Positions 1 through 9,499 are shown, counted from the first letter of the stretch. The stretch: 64,000 nucleotides of DNA from Pseudocalidococcus sp964653145 (GCA_964653145.1 CAZZCG010000004.1:142364-206363), one strand, 5' to 3'. Translations and numbers: made by a program. The notes: generated by a model not told the origin, from the letters alone.

Positions 1-1
1 A

Positions 2-121
2 TTCAGTCTGTCAGTGTGCGGGATGCTGGTCTTTGCGTCAACCCATGGCAAGATTGAACCTCAGGGCATTTTGGGGTCTGTCAGTTGGAGAATCCCCCAG
101 GCTCTTGGAAGGCGAGATTAA
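2..121 (+). CDS. possible C-terminal end of an unidentified gene (partial)
   Basis: A frame open from the window edge runs 39 codons to a TAA at 119-121. It has no recognisable motif; the last residues are basic (GRRD). An open stretch this short occurs fairly often by chance, so the gene is only a possibility. It would lie on the same strand as petH, about 140 bp upstream of it. Confidence 0.25.
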   Translation, partial: FSLSVCGMLVFASTHGKIEPQGILGSVSWRIPQALGRRD

Positions 122-264
122 ATTTTCCTATACTCATGAAGGGCATCTTGGCCTGGGGTAGATTTATCAATTTTCTTCAGGATTAGGGGCCAAAAAATTA
201 CTTAAGATAAGACACATCTATTGAGTCAATTTGTTTAAGTCTAGTCTGGGAGAACCTTGCGCCA

Positions 265-1452
265 ATGTTTAACTCCAGTGCGGTCAGTGGAAATACAGGC
301 TTCGGCAATCGGGTATTTCGCTACGAAGTGGTCGGACTCCGCCAAAGCAGTGAAAGTGATAAATCTGATAACCCCATTCGGCGCAGTGGCAGTGTTTTTT
401 ATAACGTTCCCTATTCCCGGATGAATCAGTTTATGCAGGAGATTTCCCGCTTGGGAGGCAAAATTGTCAATATTCTCCCAATCTCCGCCGATACGCCAGC
501 CCCAGTCCCCTCATCGACCCCGACTCCGGCCTCTGAGCCAGCTGCAGCCCCGGCCCCAAAGGCGAAGAAAGCGGATATCCCCGTAAATACCTATCGCCCC
601 AATAACCCCTTGCTGAGTAAAGTCATCTCCAACGAGGAACTGGTGCAGGAAGGCGGTGAAGGGACAGTTAAGCACATCGTCTTTGATCTCGAAGGCAGCG
701 ACCTCACCTATTTAGAAGGCCAAAGCATTGGGATTATTCCCGCCGGTACCGATGACAAAGGTAAGCCCCACAAACTACGCCTCTACTCCATTGCCTCGAC
801 TCGTCACGGGGATCGGGTGGATGACAAAACCATCTCCCTTTGTGTGCGGCAGTTGGAATACAAAAATAAAGAGACTGGCGAAACCGTCTATGGAGTCTGT
901 TCCTCCTACTTAAATAAACTCCAGCCTGGGGATGAGGTGAAAATTACCGGGCCGGTGGGCAAAGAAATGCTTCTTCCCGATGACCCCACCGCCAATATCA
1001 TCATGCTTGGGACTGGGACTGGAATTGCGCCTTTTCGGGCGTTCCTATGGCGGATGTTCAAGGAAAATAATCCCGACTACCAATTCAAGGGCCTGGCCTG
1101 GTTATTCTTTGGTGTTGCCTATACCCCCAACATTCTCTATAAAGAAGAACTGGAGGACATCCAGGCCAAGTATCCGGACAACTTCCGCCTAACCTATGCC
1201 ATTAGTCGGGAACAGAAAACCGCTGAGGGTGGCAAAATGTACATCCAGGGTCGGATTGCCGAACACGCTGATGAGCTTTGGAATCTGATTCAACAGAAAA
1301 ATACCCACTTGTATATGTGTGGTCTTAAAGGCATGGAACCTGGGATTGATGAAGCCATGACCCAGGCCGCAGCCAAAAATGGAGTTGAGTGGACTGAATT
1401 CCTCAAAGGTACCCTTAAAAAAGAAGGTCGCTGGCATGTGGAAACCTATTAA
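265..1452 (+). CDS. petH: ferredoxin--NADP(+) reductase with CpcD-like phycobilisome linker domain
   Basis: The product transfers electrons from ferredoxin to NADP+ at the end of linear photosynthetic electron flow. The 395-residue protein is the long cyanobacterial form. Residues about 16-75 form a CpcD-type linker domain that docks the enzyme on phycobilisome rods. A Pro/Ala-rich hinge (about 75-105) follows, then the FAD- and NADP-binding reductase. Visible motifs are RLYS at 172-175 and GVCSSYL at 210-216 (FAD), GTGTG at 249-253 (NADP), and the C-terminal Tyr395 that stacks on FAD. The start is the ATG at 265. Many cyanobacteria also make a short isoform from an internal start; whether this one does cannot be read from the sequence. 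ftsZ lies downstream after a 287-bp gap. Confidence 0.97.
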   Translation: MFNSSAVSGNTGFGNRVFRYEVVGLRQSSESDKSDNPIRRSGSVFYNVPYSRMNQFMQEISRLGGKIVNILPISADTPAPVPSSTPTPASEPAAAPAPKAKKADIPVNTYRPNNPLLSKVISNEELVQEGGEGTVKHIVFDLEGSDLTYLEGQSIGIIPAGTDDKGKPHKLRLYSIASTRHGDRVDDKTISLCVRQLEYKNKETGETVYGVCSSYLNKLQPGDEVKITGPVGKEMLLPDDPTANIIMLGTGTGIAPFRAFLWRMFKENNPDYQFKGLAWLFFGVAYTPNILYKEELEDIQAKYPDNFRLTYAISREQKTAEGGKMYIQGRIAEHADELWNLIQQKNTHLYMCGLKGMEPGIDEAMTQAAAKNGVEWTEFLKGTLKKEGRWHVETY

Positions 1453-1660
1453 TTGAGCGGATAGACCGCGAAGGGATTCAATCAGCATCATTGAGATAAA
1501 AATTAAGCGGGGACCTCCAAAGGCTACAGAGTCATTGAGCTCCCTGCTATTTTTTGAGGATTTGTTGAGGACGTTTACGGAAACGCAACTTACCCCCATC
1601 CCCACCGTCAAACTGACTCGTTTACGCCTAAGATAGAGCGATATTAGGAGGGTGTTTATC

Positions 1661-1689
1661 TTGACAGCCAGACAAATTTACGTTTTAGT
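1661..1689 (+). promoter_or_regulatory. candidate sigma-70-type promoter upstream of ftsZ
   Basis: A perfect TTGACA (1661-1666) is followed after 17 bp by TTTAGT (1684-1689), which matches four of six consensus -10 bases. It lies about 50-80 bp before the possible ftsZ starts. No other strong signal was seen in the 1453-1739 spacer between petH and ftsZ, which has no credible gene. Position and sequence are the only support. Confidence 0.4.
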
Positions 1690-1739
1690 AACGGTGAACT
1701 TGTACAGACTTCAAGAGAACCCCACCAACTCAAGCAGCA

Positions 1740-2858
1740 GTGACGGTGGACAGGAGTAAGGAAAACTTCGTGGAAAACGCAGCCAAAATCAAGGTCATTG
1801 GAGTCGGCGGTGGCGGTGGTAATGCCGTAAACCGGATGATCAGCAGCCAAGTCACTGGGGTAGAGTTTTGGTCAGTCAATACCGACTCCCAGGCCCTGTC
1901 TCAATCCTATGCTCACCAATGTCTGCAACTGGGGCAAAAACTCACTCGGGGCTTAGGTGCTGGTGGCAATCCCTCCATTGGCCAAAAGGCGGCGGAAGAA
2001 TCCCGAGAAGATCTGGCCAATGCCCTCAAAGATGCAGATCTGATTTTTATCACCTGTGGCATGGGTGGCGGTACGGGTACCGGAGCAGCACCAGTGGTGG
2101 CAGAGGTGGCCAAAGAACAGGGGGCCCTAACTGTCGCTGTCGTGACTCGACCCTTTACCTTTGAGGGCCGTCGCCGCGGTCAACAGGCTGAGGAAGGGAT
2201 TGAGGCCCTCCAGAGCCGCGTTGACACCTTAATTGTCATTCCAAACGATAAAATTCTGGCAGTGATTTCTGAACAAACCACGGTTCAAGAAGCTTTTCAA
2301 GTGGCGGATGATGTTCTGCGGCAAGGGGTTCAAGGTATTTCCGACATTATTAATCTTCCTGGTTTGATCAATGTTGATTTTGCCGATGTTCGGGCTGTGA
2401 TGGCCGATGCGGGCTCAGCCATGATGGGAATTGGCATTGCCTCTGGTAAATCGCGAGCTCGGGAAGCGGCCATTACTGCGATTTCTTCACCTTTGCTGGA
2501 ATCTTCGATTGAGGGCGCCAAGGGGATTGTCCTGAATGTGCGCGGTGGCTCAGACCTAACCCTCCATGAAGTCAATGCTGCCGCTGAGGTAATTTATGAT
2601 GTTGTGGATGTGGATGCCAATATTATCTTTGGGGCAGTTGTTGATGAGTCACTGCAAGGAGAGGTGAAAGTTACCGTGATTGCCACGGGATTCTCTGGGG
2701 AGCCCGATGTTAAGGCCAATGCGAAAACCAAGACTCGCCCAATCACCGCTACAGTGACACCAACCAGTTCCACTGCTCCTGTTTCCCTGACCTCCGAAGC
2801 CAGTAAAAGTAAGCTTGACATTCCTGACTTCTTGCAAAAACGCCGCCCCCAATCCTAA
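1740..2858 (+). CDS. ftsZ: cell division protein FtsZ
   Basis: FtsZ is the tubulin-like GTPase that polymerises into the division ring at midcell. The nucleotide-binding glycine-rich loop GGGGGNAVNRM is near residue 23, the tubulin signature GGGTGTGAAP near 109-118, and the synergy (T7) loop NVDFADVRAV at 211-220. The conserved C-terminal peptide (DIPDFLQKR, near 362-370) that binds FtsA/ZipA/SepF-type partners is intact. The longest reading starts at GTG 1740, with an in-frame stop at 1695 upstream. A GTG at 1770 preceded by AGGAG (1752-1756) is a good alternative. No ATG start fits the N-terminus, and little protein precedes the GTPase core, whereas many cyanobacterial FtsZ proteins carry a longer leader. 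Confidence 0.97.
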   Translation: MTVDRSKENFVENAAKIKVIGVGGGGGNAVNRMISSQVTGVEFWSVNTDSQALSQSYAHQCLQLGQKLTRGLGAGGNPSIGQKAAEESREDLANALKDADLIFITCGMGGGTGTGAAPVVAEVAKEQGALTVAVVTRPFTFEGRRRGQQAEEGIEALQSRVDTLIVIPNDKILAVISEQTTVQEAFQVADDVLRQGVQGISDIINLPGLINVDFADVRAVMADAGSAMMGIGIASGKSRAREAAITAISSPLLESSIEGAKGIVLNVRGGSDLTLHEVNAAAEVIYDVVDVDANIIFGAVVDESLQGEVKVTVIATGFSGEPDVKANAKTKTRPITATVTPTSSTAPVSLTSEASKSKLDIPDFLQKRRPQS

Positions 2859-2878
2859 GAGCCTAAATCCGTTAGTCT

Positions 2879-2919
2879 GGGAAATAGTGTAATTAAATTA
2901 CCGAGTGTCCCTTTTTTTT
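2879..2919 (+). terminator. intrinsic terminator after ftsZ
   Basis: An imperfect hairpin has an outer GGGA/TCCC stem and an inner GTAAT/ATTAC stem and is followed directly by eight T residues (2912-2919). It sits 20 bp after the ftsZ stop and before the histidine kinase start at 2939, so the kinase probably has its own promoter or relies on read-through. Confidence 0.55.
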
Positions 2920-2938
2920 CGCCTCGCCTGACTGGGTA

Positions 2939-4882
2939 ATGCCGCCGATGCCTCTCTCCACGTCTGTGTTGCAGGAACTTCTCCAGGCCCAGCCCCACCT
3001 GCGCCCCCAGATGTACTTCAAATCCTCCCTCACGGCCCTCTCCCATGCCATGGAGGATCAAGTCTTAGCAGGTGAAGATACCCCCGTGATTATTGCCAGC
3101 TTTCAACGGGAGCGGTTTTATCGCCAGGAAGCCCATCGCTATCTCCGGATTGCCCAAAAGTCCGATCAGGTTTATGTCCTTGCGGCACCTGAAACTGAAT
3201 TTACCAACTGTTCTGAGCACTATGAAACCGTGGCCTTTGACCCGTCTGATGCTCTGAGTCAGGAATGGCATTTGGTGGCCTTGGGTCGGGATTATGCTGC
3301 TTGCCTAATCTGTCGAGAAATGCCCCTCTCCCCCCAGGCCCAGGTGGATGCCCAACACCTCCACTTAGACCAGGCCCGACGATTTGAAGGGATTTGGACT
3401 TTTGAACGCAAAATAACCGCAGTGGCAGCGGAAATTCTCTTAACTCGAATCCAGTACTATTGCCCCCATCTCAAAAAGAAACTGAAACAGGGGTTAAATC
3501 GCGTAGCGGAGAACTTAGCCCACGGCAGCAATGCAACGGATCCGGCCCCATTTGCGGATCGATTGGTCACCTATCTCCAGGCCGGGCAGTACAAGCAAAA
3601 CAAAGCCTATCGCCAAATTGCCATCCAAGAGCGGAAGGAACGACTGATTAACTCAATTACGGCGGCGATTCGCTGCTCCCTGGACCCAGAGCAAATTTTG
3701 GCCATAGCTGTCACGGAATTAGGGCAGGCCGTGGGGTGTCAATGCTGTTTGATTTACCGCTGTAAAGCCAGTGATCTCCAGGCCCGACTTCAGCATCAAT
3801 TCGTGCTCGATGGCGCCACGTCCCTTAAAAATTACACTTGGCCGCTCTATCCCAATCCCCTATTCCAACAATTGGTGACTGGCCAACGGCCGATGGTGGT
3901 TGAAGATGCCCTAGCTGATCCTGAGATTGCTAAAACGCCCACCTATCAGGATCTCCTTCATCAACATCAAATTCGCTCTCTCCTTTTAGCCCCTGTACTC
4001 TATCAAGGCCGGCTTTTAGGTGTTGTCGAACTCCATCGGGATATAAGTGGGGCCTGGGGGGAAACCGACGTGGATTTGGTGGAAGCCATCGCGACGCAAG
4101 TGGGGGTAGCCTTAATTCAAGCGGAGTCCTATGCCGATCTTGAAGATTTGAATAACCAACTGGAAGCCTTAGATCGCACCCGCAGTAACTTAATTGCCAT
4201 TACTGGCCACGAACTCCGCACCCCCCTCTCCACGATTCAAGTTTGTTTGGAAAGCCTAGCCAGCGAACCGGATATGCCCCTGGAATTGCGTCAAGTGATG
4301 CTCTCAACGGCCCTGAATGACGGGGAACGGATGCGTAAATTAATCCAAGACTTTCTGACCCTCTCACAACTGGAAAGTGGTCGTGTCCAATGGCATCCCG
4401 AACCGATCCCGATGCAGGAAATTGTGGATTTAGCCCTGACCAGTTTACGCACCCCCAAGGAGGAATTGCCCCAAATCACTGCGGTTTTGCCTGAAGAGTT
4501 GCCCCTTGTCCGCGCCGATGGGGAATGGTTGGTGGAAGTCCTCTCCAAACTCCTGGATAATGCCTGTAAATTTACAGAACAGTCTGGCCAGATTCGGATT
4601 ACTGCTCAACCCCAGGCCACGGGCATGTTAGAAATTTCGGTGACAGATACGGGGCGCGGCATTGAACCTGATCGCTTGGAGGCAGTCTTTGATCGGTTTT
4701 ATCAGGAGGAAGGGGCGTTAAGACGTTCGGCGGGGGGAACGGGGTTGGGCCTCGCCATCTGTCGGCAGGTGATTACGAATTTAGGCGGAACCATTTGGGC
4801 GGAGTCAGCGGGGCGAGACCAGGGCAGTACGTTTCATTTCACGATTCCGATTGCCGAATTACCCAACAGCAGCAAAGGTTAG
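2939..4882 (+). CDS. DICT-GAF sensor histidine kinase
   Basis: This is a 647-residue soluble sensor kinase. Residues about 10-180 look like a DICT domain, the sensory domain found in diguanylate cyclases and two-component proteins. A GAF domain follows (about 230-395), then a short coiled coil and a HisKA dimerisation domain with the phospho-acceptor His424 in the motif GHELRTP. The HATPase domain has the N box (DNA at about 540-542), the G1 box DTGRGIE, the F box FDRFYQ and the G2 box GTGLGLA near 600. No membrane segment is visible, so a cytoplasmic signal is expected. No response regulator lies nearby; it is an orphan kinase whose ligand is unknown. The start is ATG 2939. Confidence 0.9.
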   Translation: MPPMPLSTSVLQELLQAQPHLRPQMYFKSSLTALSHAMEDQVLAGEDTPVIIASFQRERFYRQEAHRYLRIAQKSDQVYVLAAPETEFTNCSEHYETVAFDPSDALSQEWHLVALGRDYAACLICREMPLSPQAQVDAQHLHLDQARRFEGIWTFERKITAVAAEILLTRIQYYCPHLKKKLKQGLNRVAENLAHGSNATDPAPFADRLVTYLQAGQYKQNKAYRQIAIQERKERLINSITAAIRCSLDPEQILAIAVTELGQAVGCQCCLIYRCKASDLQARLQHQFVLDGATSLKNYTWPLYPNPLFQQLVTGQRPMVVEDALADPEIAKTPTYQDLLHQHQIRSLLLAPVLYQGRLLGVVELHRDISGAWGETDVDLVEAIATQVGVALIQAESYADLEDLNNQLEALDRTRSNLIAITGHELRTPLSTIQVCLESLASEPDMPLELRQVMLSTALNDGERMRKLIQDFLTLSQLESGRVQWHPEPIPMQEIVDLALTSLRTPKEELPQITAVLPEELPLVRADGEWLVEVLSKLLDNACKFTEQSGQIRITAQPQATGMLEISVTDTGRGIEPDRLEAVFDRFYQEEGALRRSAGGTGLGLAICRQVITNLGGTIWAESAGRDQGSTFHFTIPIAELPNSSKG

Positions 4883-4924
4883 GGTTAAGGTTAATAACCA
4901 ATTACGCCTCTTGATCTCAAAATC

Positions 4925-5309
4925 ATGGCCTAGGACAACCTTGGTAAACCGCTTGTGAAGAGTAACCCCAGGCCCATCGTCACTTGGCTATTGGGCGATT
5001 CGGTTCCTGACATTAATATTCTGAAAACTGAGCTTTCTGTGGAGTCAATCCGGGCGGGTTTTGTCAGTTTTCTGGACGTGGGGAATTAAATCCTGCACCT
5101 CGAATTTCAGACCCAGGCCGATTTAGTAAGGGATTCAGCAAGGGTGACAAGCCGGAGAGGTTTTTCTGACACTGCGGCAACTGACCTGTAAACTTAGCCC
5201 CCTGCTAGAGGATTTAAAACTGCAAATTCGCACCCTTTCTCTGCCGGAACTTGAGAGTTTGGCGGAAGCCCTTTTAGATTTTGCAACCCCCATGGACTTG
5301 ATCACTTGA
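4925..5309 (+). pseudogene. decayed Rpn-family (PD-(D/E)XK) nuclease/transposase-like gene
   Basis: Reading from ATG 4925 gives MA-stop-DNLGKPL..., then WLLGDSVPD, ILKTELSVESIRAG and, after a second in-frame TAA, ILHLEFQT. This matches the opening of the Rpn/DUF4351 family that is very common in cyanobacteria (family knowledge). From 5166, in another frame, the text reads LTLRQLT...LSLPELESLAEALLDF and ends at TGA 5307-5309; this resembles the family's C-terminal DUF4351 domain. The catalytic middle is missing. Two stops, a frame change and the large deletion show it is dead. It fills most of the 525-bp gap between the histidine kinase and chlG. Confidence 0.8.
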
Positions 5310-5407
5310 CTAACCCAGGCCCCGCACAGCAGCTAATTATCTTGTAGATTCTGGCAAGACCTGGCAATCTGGTAACTGTCCCTCAACGTTCCTGAGCAAA
5401 CATACCC

Positions 5408-6412
5408 ATGGTTGAGCCTGAATTAACGCCAGATATCACACCTGAAGCTTCCAACAGCCCAACCGAAGACCCCACTGCCGCTGCCCGCCAACTCTTGGGG
5501 ATGAAAGGAGCCCAGGCCGGGGAGACCAACATCTGGAAAATTCGCCTGCAACTCATGAAACCAATTACCTGGATTCCTTTGATCTGGGGCGTAGTGTGTG
5601 GGGCAGCCTCATCGGGGGGCTATACCTGGAGTTTAGAAGATGTCCTAAAGGCGGCGACCTGCATGTTGCTCTCAGGGCCATTGATGACCGGCTATACCCA
5701 AACCTTGAACGACTATTACGACCGGGATATCGATGCCATTAACGAACCCTACCGGCCCATTCCCTCTGGGGCGATTTCCATTGGGCAGGTGAAAGCTCAG
5801 ATTTTAATCTTGTTGTTTGCAGGCTTAGCCTTAGCAGTTCTCTTGGATACCTGGGCCGGGCATCCCAATTACCCTGTCACCATTACCGCAGTTTGGGGAG
5901 GATTTTTAGCGTTTATTTACTCAGCCCCGCCGCTCAAGTTAAAGAAAAATGGCTGGCTTGGGAATTACGCCTTGGGAGCGAGTTACATTGCGTTGCCTTG
6001 GTGGGCAGGCCATGCATTGTTTGGGGAGCTAAACCTGACAATTATTATCCTGACACTGATTTATAGTATGGCCGGCCTGGGGATTGCGATTGTCAATGAC
6101 TTCAAGAGCGTCGAAGGGGATCAAAAGCTGGGACTAGCCTCCCTTCCCGTCATGTTTGGGGTTGGGACTGCCGCCTGGATTTGCGTTCTGATGATCGATA
6201 TTTTCCAGGCCGGGATTGCTGGGTATTTAATTAGCATTGAGCAAAATCTCTATGCCGTAATCTTAGTTCTGCTGATTATTCCTCAAATTACCTTCCAGGA
6301 TATGTATTTTCTCCGAGATCCCCTGAAAAATGATGTTAAATACCAGGCCAGTGCCCAACCGTTTTTAGTTCTGGGAATGCTGGTGGTTGGGTTAGCCCTA
6401 GGGCATCAATAA
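5408..6412 (+). CDS. chlG: chlorophyll synthase ChlG
   Basis: ChlG attaches the phytyl (or geranylgeranyl) tail to chlorophyllide a, the last committed step of chlorophyll synthesis, in the thylakoid membrane. The 334-residue protein belongs to the UbiA prenyltransferase family, with about eight or nine hydrophobic helices. The first Asp-rich motif NDYYDRDID is at 101-109 and is followed by the family sequence NEPYRPIPSG. The second motif DFKSVEGD begins at Asp231. The N-terminal 40 residues are soluble and acidic. Start ATG 5408. It stands alone between a pseudogene and an opposing unknown gene. Confidence 0.96.
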   Translation: MVEPELTPDITPEASNSPTEDPTAAARQLLGMKGAQAGETNIWKIRLQLMKPITWIPLIWGVVCGAASSGGYTWSLEDVLKAATCMLLSGPLMTGYTQTLNDYYDRDIDAINEPYRPIPSGAISIGQVKAQILILLFAGLALAVLLDTWAGHPNYPVTITAVWGGFLAFIYSAPPLKLKKNGWLGNYALGASYIALPWWAGHALFGELNLTIIILTLIYSMAGLGIAIVNDFKSVEGDQKLGLASLPVMFGVGTAAWICVLMIDIFQAGIAGYLISIEQNLYAVILVLLIIPQITFQDMYFLRDPLKNDVKYQASAQPFLVLGMLVVGLALGHQ

Positions 6413-6448
6413 GCCAGGCTGACTCTGTGATCCCGAATCATGTTGTGA

Positions 6449-7105
6449 CTAATTAGGCCCGGTCAGTGCGCTAAGACATTGGTGCTGGGTAAACTCGGTT
6501 TGAATTGTCTTGGGTAAGCCACTGGGGAGTTGCGGGGGGCCGGCGGCGGCATAAATCCGCATGGAATCGTAGTTGGGCCCTAGGAGGATGCCGAAGAATT
6601 GAAACTGGTCTGAGTCGTACTGCAGGGAGTGGATTAAGCTGCGTTTGAGCTGCCAGGCCTGGTTTTGCCCCTCCTGAGGGTTGAGTTTGAGGACGGAAAG
6701 GCTAGGTAGTGGTGACGCTGCCGGAGGTTCAAAGGGGTCTTGATAGGGAACCTCAGTGGCCAGCAAGCAAACCTGATCCGGAACGACGCTTGGAAAAATA
6801 AAAAGGTCATATTCAGAATTAAACAGTTCCCAACCCTGCCGCCAATGGCCAAGAAATGGGGCGATTTTAGGATTGCGACTGTGCCATTGCTGCCGATATT
6901 GAACTAAATCTCGGGTGAGATCATCGGGCATCGGAATTTTATCTAGGGTTCCTAGGGACATGATCTGCTCCACCTCAGACACCAGTTGACTTTTCCAGAG
7001 ATTGACTGAGGTGTTCTGACTCAGCAACAGGCCAAGAGTTAGGCTCCAGAGGGCTCGGGGGCGAAAGTATTGCGGCATTGAGATATTTCCTGAGAGGTAA
7101 CCCAA
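6449..7105 (-). CDS. unknown protein
   Basis: This gene encodes up to 218 residues that I do not recognise. The likely start is the Met codon at 7078 (MPQYFRPRAL), nine codons inside the longest frame, followed by a weakly hydrophobic stretch (WSLTLGLLL) that could be a poor signal or anchor. The rest is soluble, with aromatic and Pro-rich segments and no cysteine cluster or nucleotide motif. It is convergent with chlG, separated by 36 bp. Length, base composition and lack of an overlapping rival gene support a real gene. Function unknown. Confidence 0.65.
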   Translation of the reverse strand: MGYLSGNISMPQYFRPRALWSLTLGLLLSQNTSVNLWKSQLVSEVEQIMSLGTLDKIPMPDDLTRDLVQYRQQWHSRNPKIAPFLGHWRQGWELFNSEYDLFIFPSVVPDQVCLLATEVPYQDPFEPPAASPLPSLSVLKLNPQEGQNQAWQLKRSLIHSLQYDSDQFQFFGILLGPNYDSMRIYAAAGPPQLPSGLPKTIQTEFTQHQCLSALTGPN

Positions 7106-7338
7106 GGGTCAAATATCAATGAGCAAAATTGACACCAGTTTCACATAGTAGCTGGTCGCTCAAAGGTTTTTTTTGCCGTAACACCCTACTGAAATGGCAT
7201 CGCCACTTTGCTTTGGAATGACAACACCCCTGGATTTTGGGATATTTTATGAGACTAACGGGAACTAAAGAACAACCTGAAATACCCTGAATCCCAGGAT
7301 CACAGTATGTTCGTGAACAGTCTCAGATTATTTTTTAG

Positions 7339-7724
7339 TGGAGCTGACGGGAGTCGAACCCGTGTCCGCCCAAGTTATTAAGTGTCCTACTCATTCACAG
7401 GTTTAGCCTTTTTGATCCTCAGGCGGGAACTGTTCCTTGTTCCGAACAGTAGGATTCTCTGAGAGAGGCTTAATTAATTACTGTCCCAGAGAGCAGTAAC
7501 TAAAGCATCCGTTGGGGGTTAAGTCTACAATCCTTAACGGAGTCGAATCATAGACGCTCGAACCAAAAGAGTGGTGTTTAGGCTACAGCAGCAGCTTTAC
7601 GAGCAAAAGGAACGATGTTGTTCGCAGTTACGTTTTGTTGAACTCTTGATTTTCGAGAGGGAGTTCACTCTCGACCTGTATCATAGAACCCGGTTCACAA
7701 GAACGTCGAAACCGTTACAGCCCC
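7339..7724 (-). ncRNA. ssrA: transfer-messenger RNA (tmRNA)
   Basis: tmRNA rescues stalled ribosomes and tags the nascent protein for proteolysis. The minus strand starts GGGGCTGTAACGGTTTCGAC at 7724 and ends GTTCGACTCCCGTCAGCTCC plus discriminator A at 7339. GGGGCTG and CAGCTCC form a 7-bp acceptor stem with one G-U pair. The tag frame runs from resume codon GCG (7625) to TAA (7578-7580) and encodes ANNIVPFARKAAAVA. The next genomic bases are CTA, so CCA is not encoded and must be added. The gene lies downstream of atpA on the same strand. Confidence 0.97.
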
Positions 7725-7872
7725 AAGTTCAGCTTTTATTATAGTCTGCGGTTTGATCAGCCCGAAAAAGATCAAGGGTGTTGATTGCCGAATGTTTCTA
7801 TGAGCTTTTGATTAGTCACTGAAATATTAGCAATATTCCGTAAACCATTCAGTCAGCAAGGAGAAGGTGACC

Positions 7873-7906
7873 AAAAGAAAAGCCCCAAAGGCAAAACTCT
7901 GAGGCT
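7873..7906 (-). terminator. intrinsic terminator after atpA
   Basis: On the minus strand AGCCTC (7906-7901) pairs with GGGGCT (7886-7881) with one G-U pair and is followed by TTTTCTTTT. It lies 28 bp past the atpA stop and marks the end of the ATP synthase transcript before ssrA. Confidence 0.65.
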
Positions 7907-7934
7907 AATTCAATAAGTTCAATGGGGTAAACGC

Positions 7935-9452
7935 TTATGCGACAGCAGCGAAGGTCTTTTTGTACTCAGTCAAAGCTTCTTTGAGAAGGGCTTCAGCGGT
8001 TTCATCCAGCTTTTTACTGCTGCGGACAGCTTCACCATACTGCGGCTTACTGTTGCTCAGGTAGTCCCGGAAGCCAGCAACAAATTTCACTACCTGCTCC
8101 ACGGCAATATCATCCAAGTAGCCATTACTCCCGGCATAGATGATCGCCACTTGCTCTTCCACTGGGATGGGGGAGTATTGGGGCTGCTTCAGGAGTTCCC
8201 GTAAACGTTGACCTCGGGCCAGTTGGTTTTGGGTGGCTTTATCCAAGTCGGAGGCAAATTGAGCAAAGGCCTGGAGTTCATCAAACTGGGCCAAGTCGAG
8301 CTTGAGTTTCCCAGCCACCTGTTTCATCGCTTTGATCTGAGCCGCAGAACCCACCCGAGACACGGAGATACCAGCATTAATGGCAGGCCGTAAACCGGCG
8401 TTAAATAAGTCGGTAGAAAGGAAGATTTGTCCGTCCGTAATCGAAATTACGTTGGTGGGAATGTAAGCAGACACGTCGCCGGCCTGGGTTTCGACAATCG
8501 GCAATGCGGTCATGCTCCCTTCACCCAGTTCTGGGCTGAGTTTAGCGGCCCGTTCTAACAAGCGGGAGTGGAGGTAAAACACATCCCCAGGATAGGCTTC
8601 CCGGCCTGGTGGGCGACGGAGTAAGAGGGACATTTGGCGATAGGCCTGGGCTTGTTTCGATAAGTCATCGTAGACCACTAACGTGTGCTTGCCTTTATAC
8701 ATGAAGTATTCAGCCAAGGTTGCCCCGGTATAGGGCGCAAGGTATTGCAAAGCAGCGGGATCACTCGCATTGGCAGCCACGATGATTGTGTAATCCAAGG
8801 CCCCCCGTTCCCGGAGAACTTCGACAACCTGAGCTACTGTAGAAGCCTTTTGACCAATGGCGACGTAGACGCAGATCACGTCTTGACCTTTTTGATTGAG
8901 GATGGTGTCAATGGCAACGGCAGTTTTTCCAGTTTGGCGGTCGCCAATGATGAGTTCCCGCTGTCCCCGACCGACCGGAATCATGGCATCAATGGCAGTG
9001 ATCCCAGTTTGCATGGGCTCATACACAGATTTACGTTGAATAATGCCCGGTGCCGCGGATTCTAAAAGACGGGTTTCACTGGTAACAATGTCACCTTTGC
9101 CATCAATCGGACGGACAAGGGCATCGACAACCCGACCAATGACCCCATCTCCAACGGGGACGGAGGCAATTTTTCCAGTGGAGCGAACGGTACTGCCCTC
9201 TTCAATGCCCAGGCCCTCACCCATGAGCACAGCCCCAACATTATCCTCTTCAAGGTTCAGGGCAATCCCGACGGTGCCATCTTCAAATTCTAAAAGCTCT
9301 GAGGACATGGCTTTATCCAGGCCATATACCCGGGCAATTCCATCCCCAACCTGGAGGACGGTGCCAACATTATCGACCTTGATGGCCTGGTCGTACTGCT
9401 CGATCTGTTGACGAATAATACTACTGATTTCATCGGGTCGGATACTTACCAT
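7935..9452 (-). CDS. atpA: ATP synthase F1 subunit alpha
   Basis: The alpha subunit carries the non-catalytic nucleotide sites of the F1 head of the thylakoid ATP synthase. At 505 residues it has the usual length. The Walker A loop GDRQTGKT is at 170-177, and the alpha/beta family signature region (PAINAGISVSRVGSAAQ) is present. It is the last gene of the atp1-B-E-G-F-H-A run. In many cyanobacteria the gamma gene follows alpha directly; here a terminator and ssrA follow instead. Start ATG 9452, about 47 bp after the delta gene. Confidence 0.98.
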   Translation of the reverse strand: MVSIRPDEISSIIRQQIEQYDQAIKVDNVGTVLQVGDGIARVYGLDKAMSSELLEFEDGTVGIALNLEEDNVGAVLMGEGLGIEEGSTVRSTGKIASVPVGDGVIGRVVDALVRPIDGKGDIVTSETRLLESAAPGIIQRKSVYEPMQTGITAIDAMIPVGRGQRELIIGDRQTGKTAVAIDTILNQKGQDVICVYVAIGQKASTVAQVVEVLRERGALDYTIIVAANASDPAALQYLAPYTGATLAEYFMYKGKHTLVVYDDLSKQAQAYRQMSLLLRRPPGREAYPGDVFYLHSRLLERAAKLSPELGEGSMTALPIVETQAGDVSAYIPTNVISITDGQIFLSTDLFNAGLRPAINAGISVSRVGSAAQIKAMKQVAGKLKLDLAQFDELQAFAQFASDLDKATQNQLARGQRLRELLKQPQYSPIPVEEQVAIIYAGSNGYLDDIAVEQVVKFVAGFRDYLSNSKPQYGEAVRSSKKLDETAEALLKEALTEYKKTFAAVA

Positions 9453-9499
9453 AGAAGTTGCTCTCTAAAAATGGGACAAGGAGAAGGGAAGAAAAACAA

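Noticed and set aside
1189..1611. 140-codon frame opposite the end of petH
   Set aside because: It overlaps the conserved NADP-binding part of petH and has no family match by eye.
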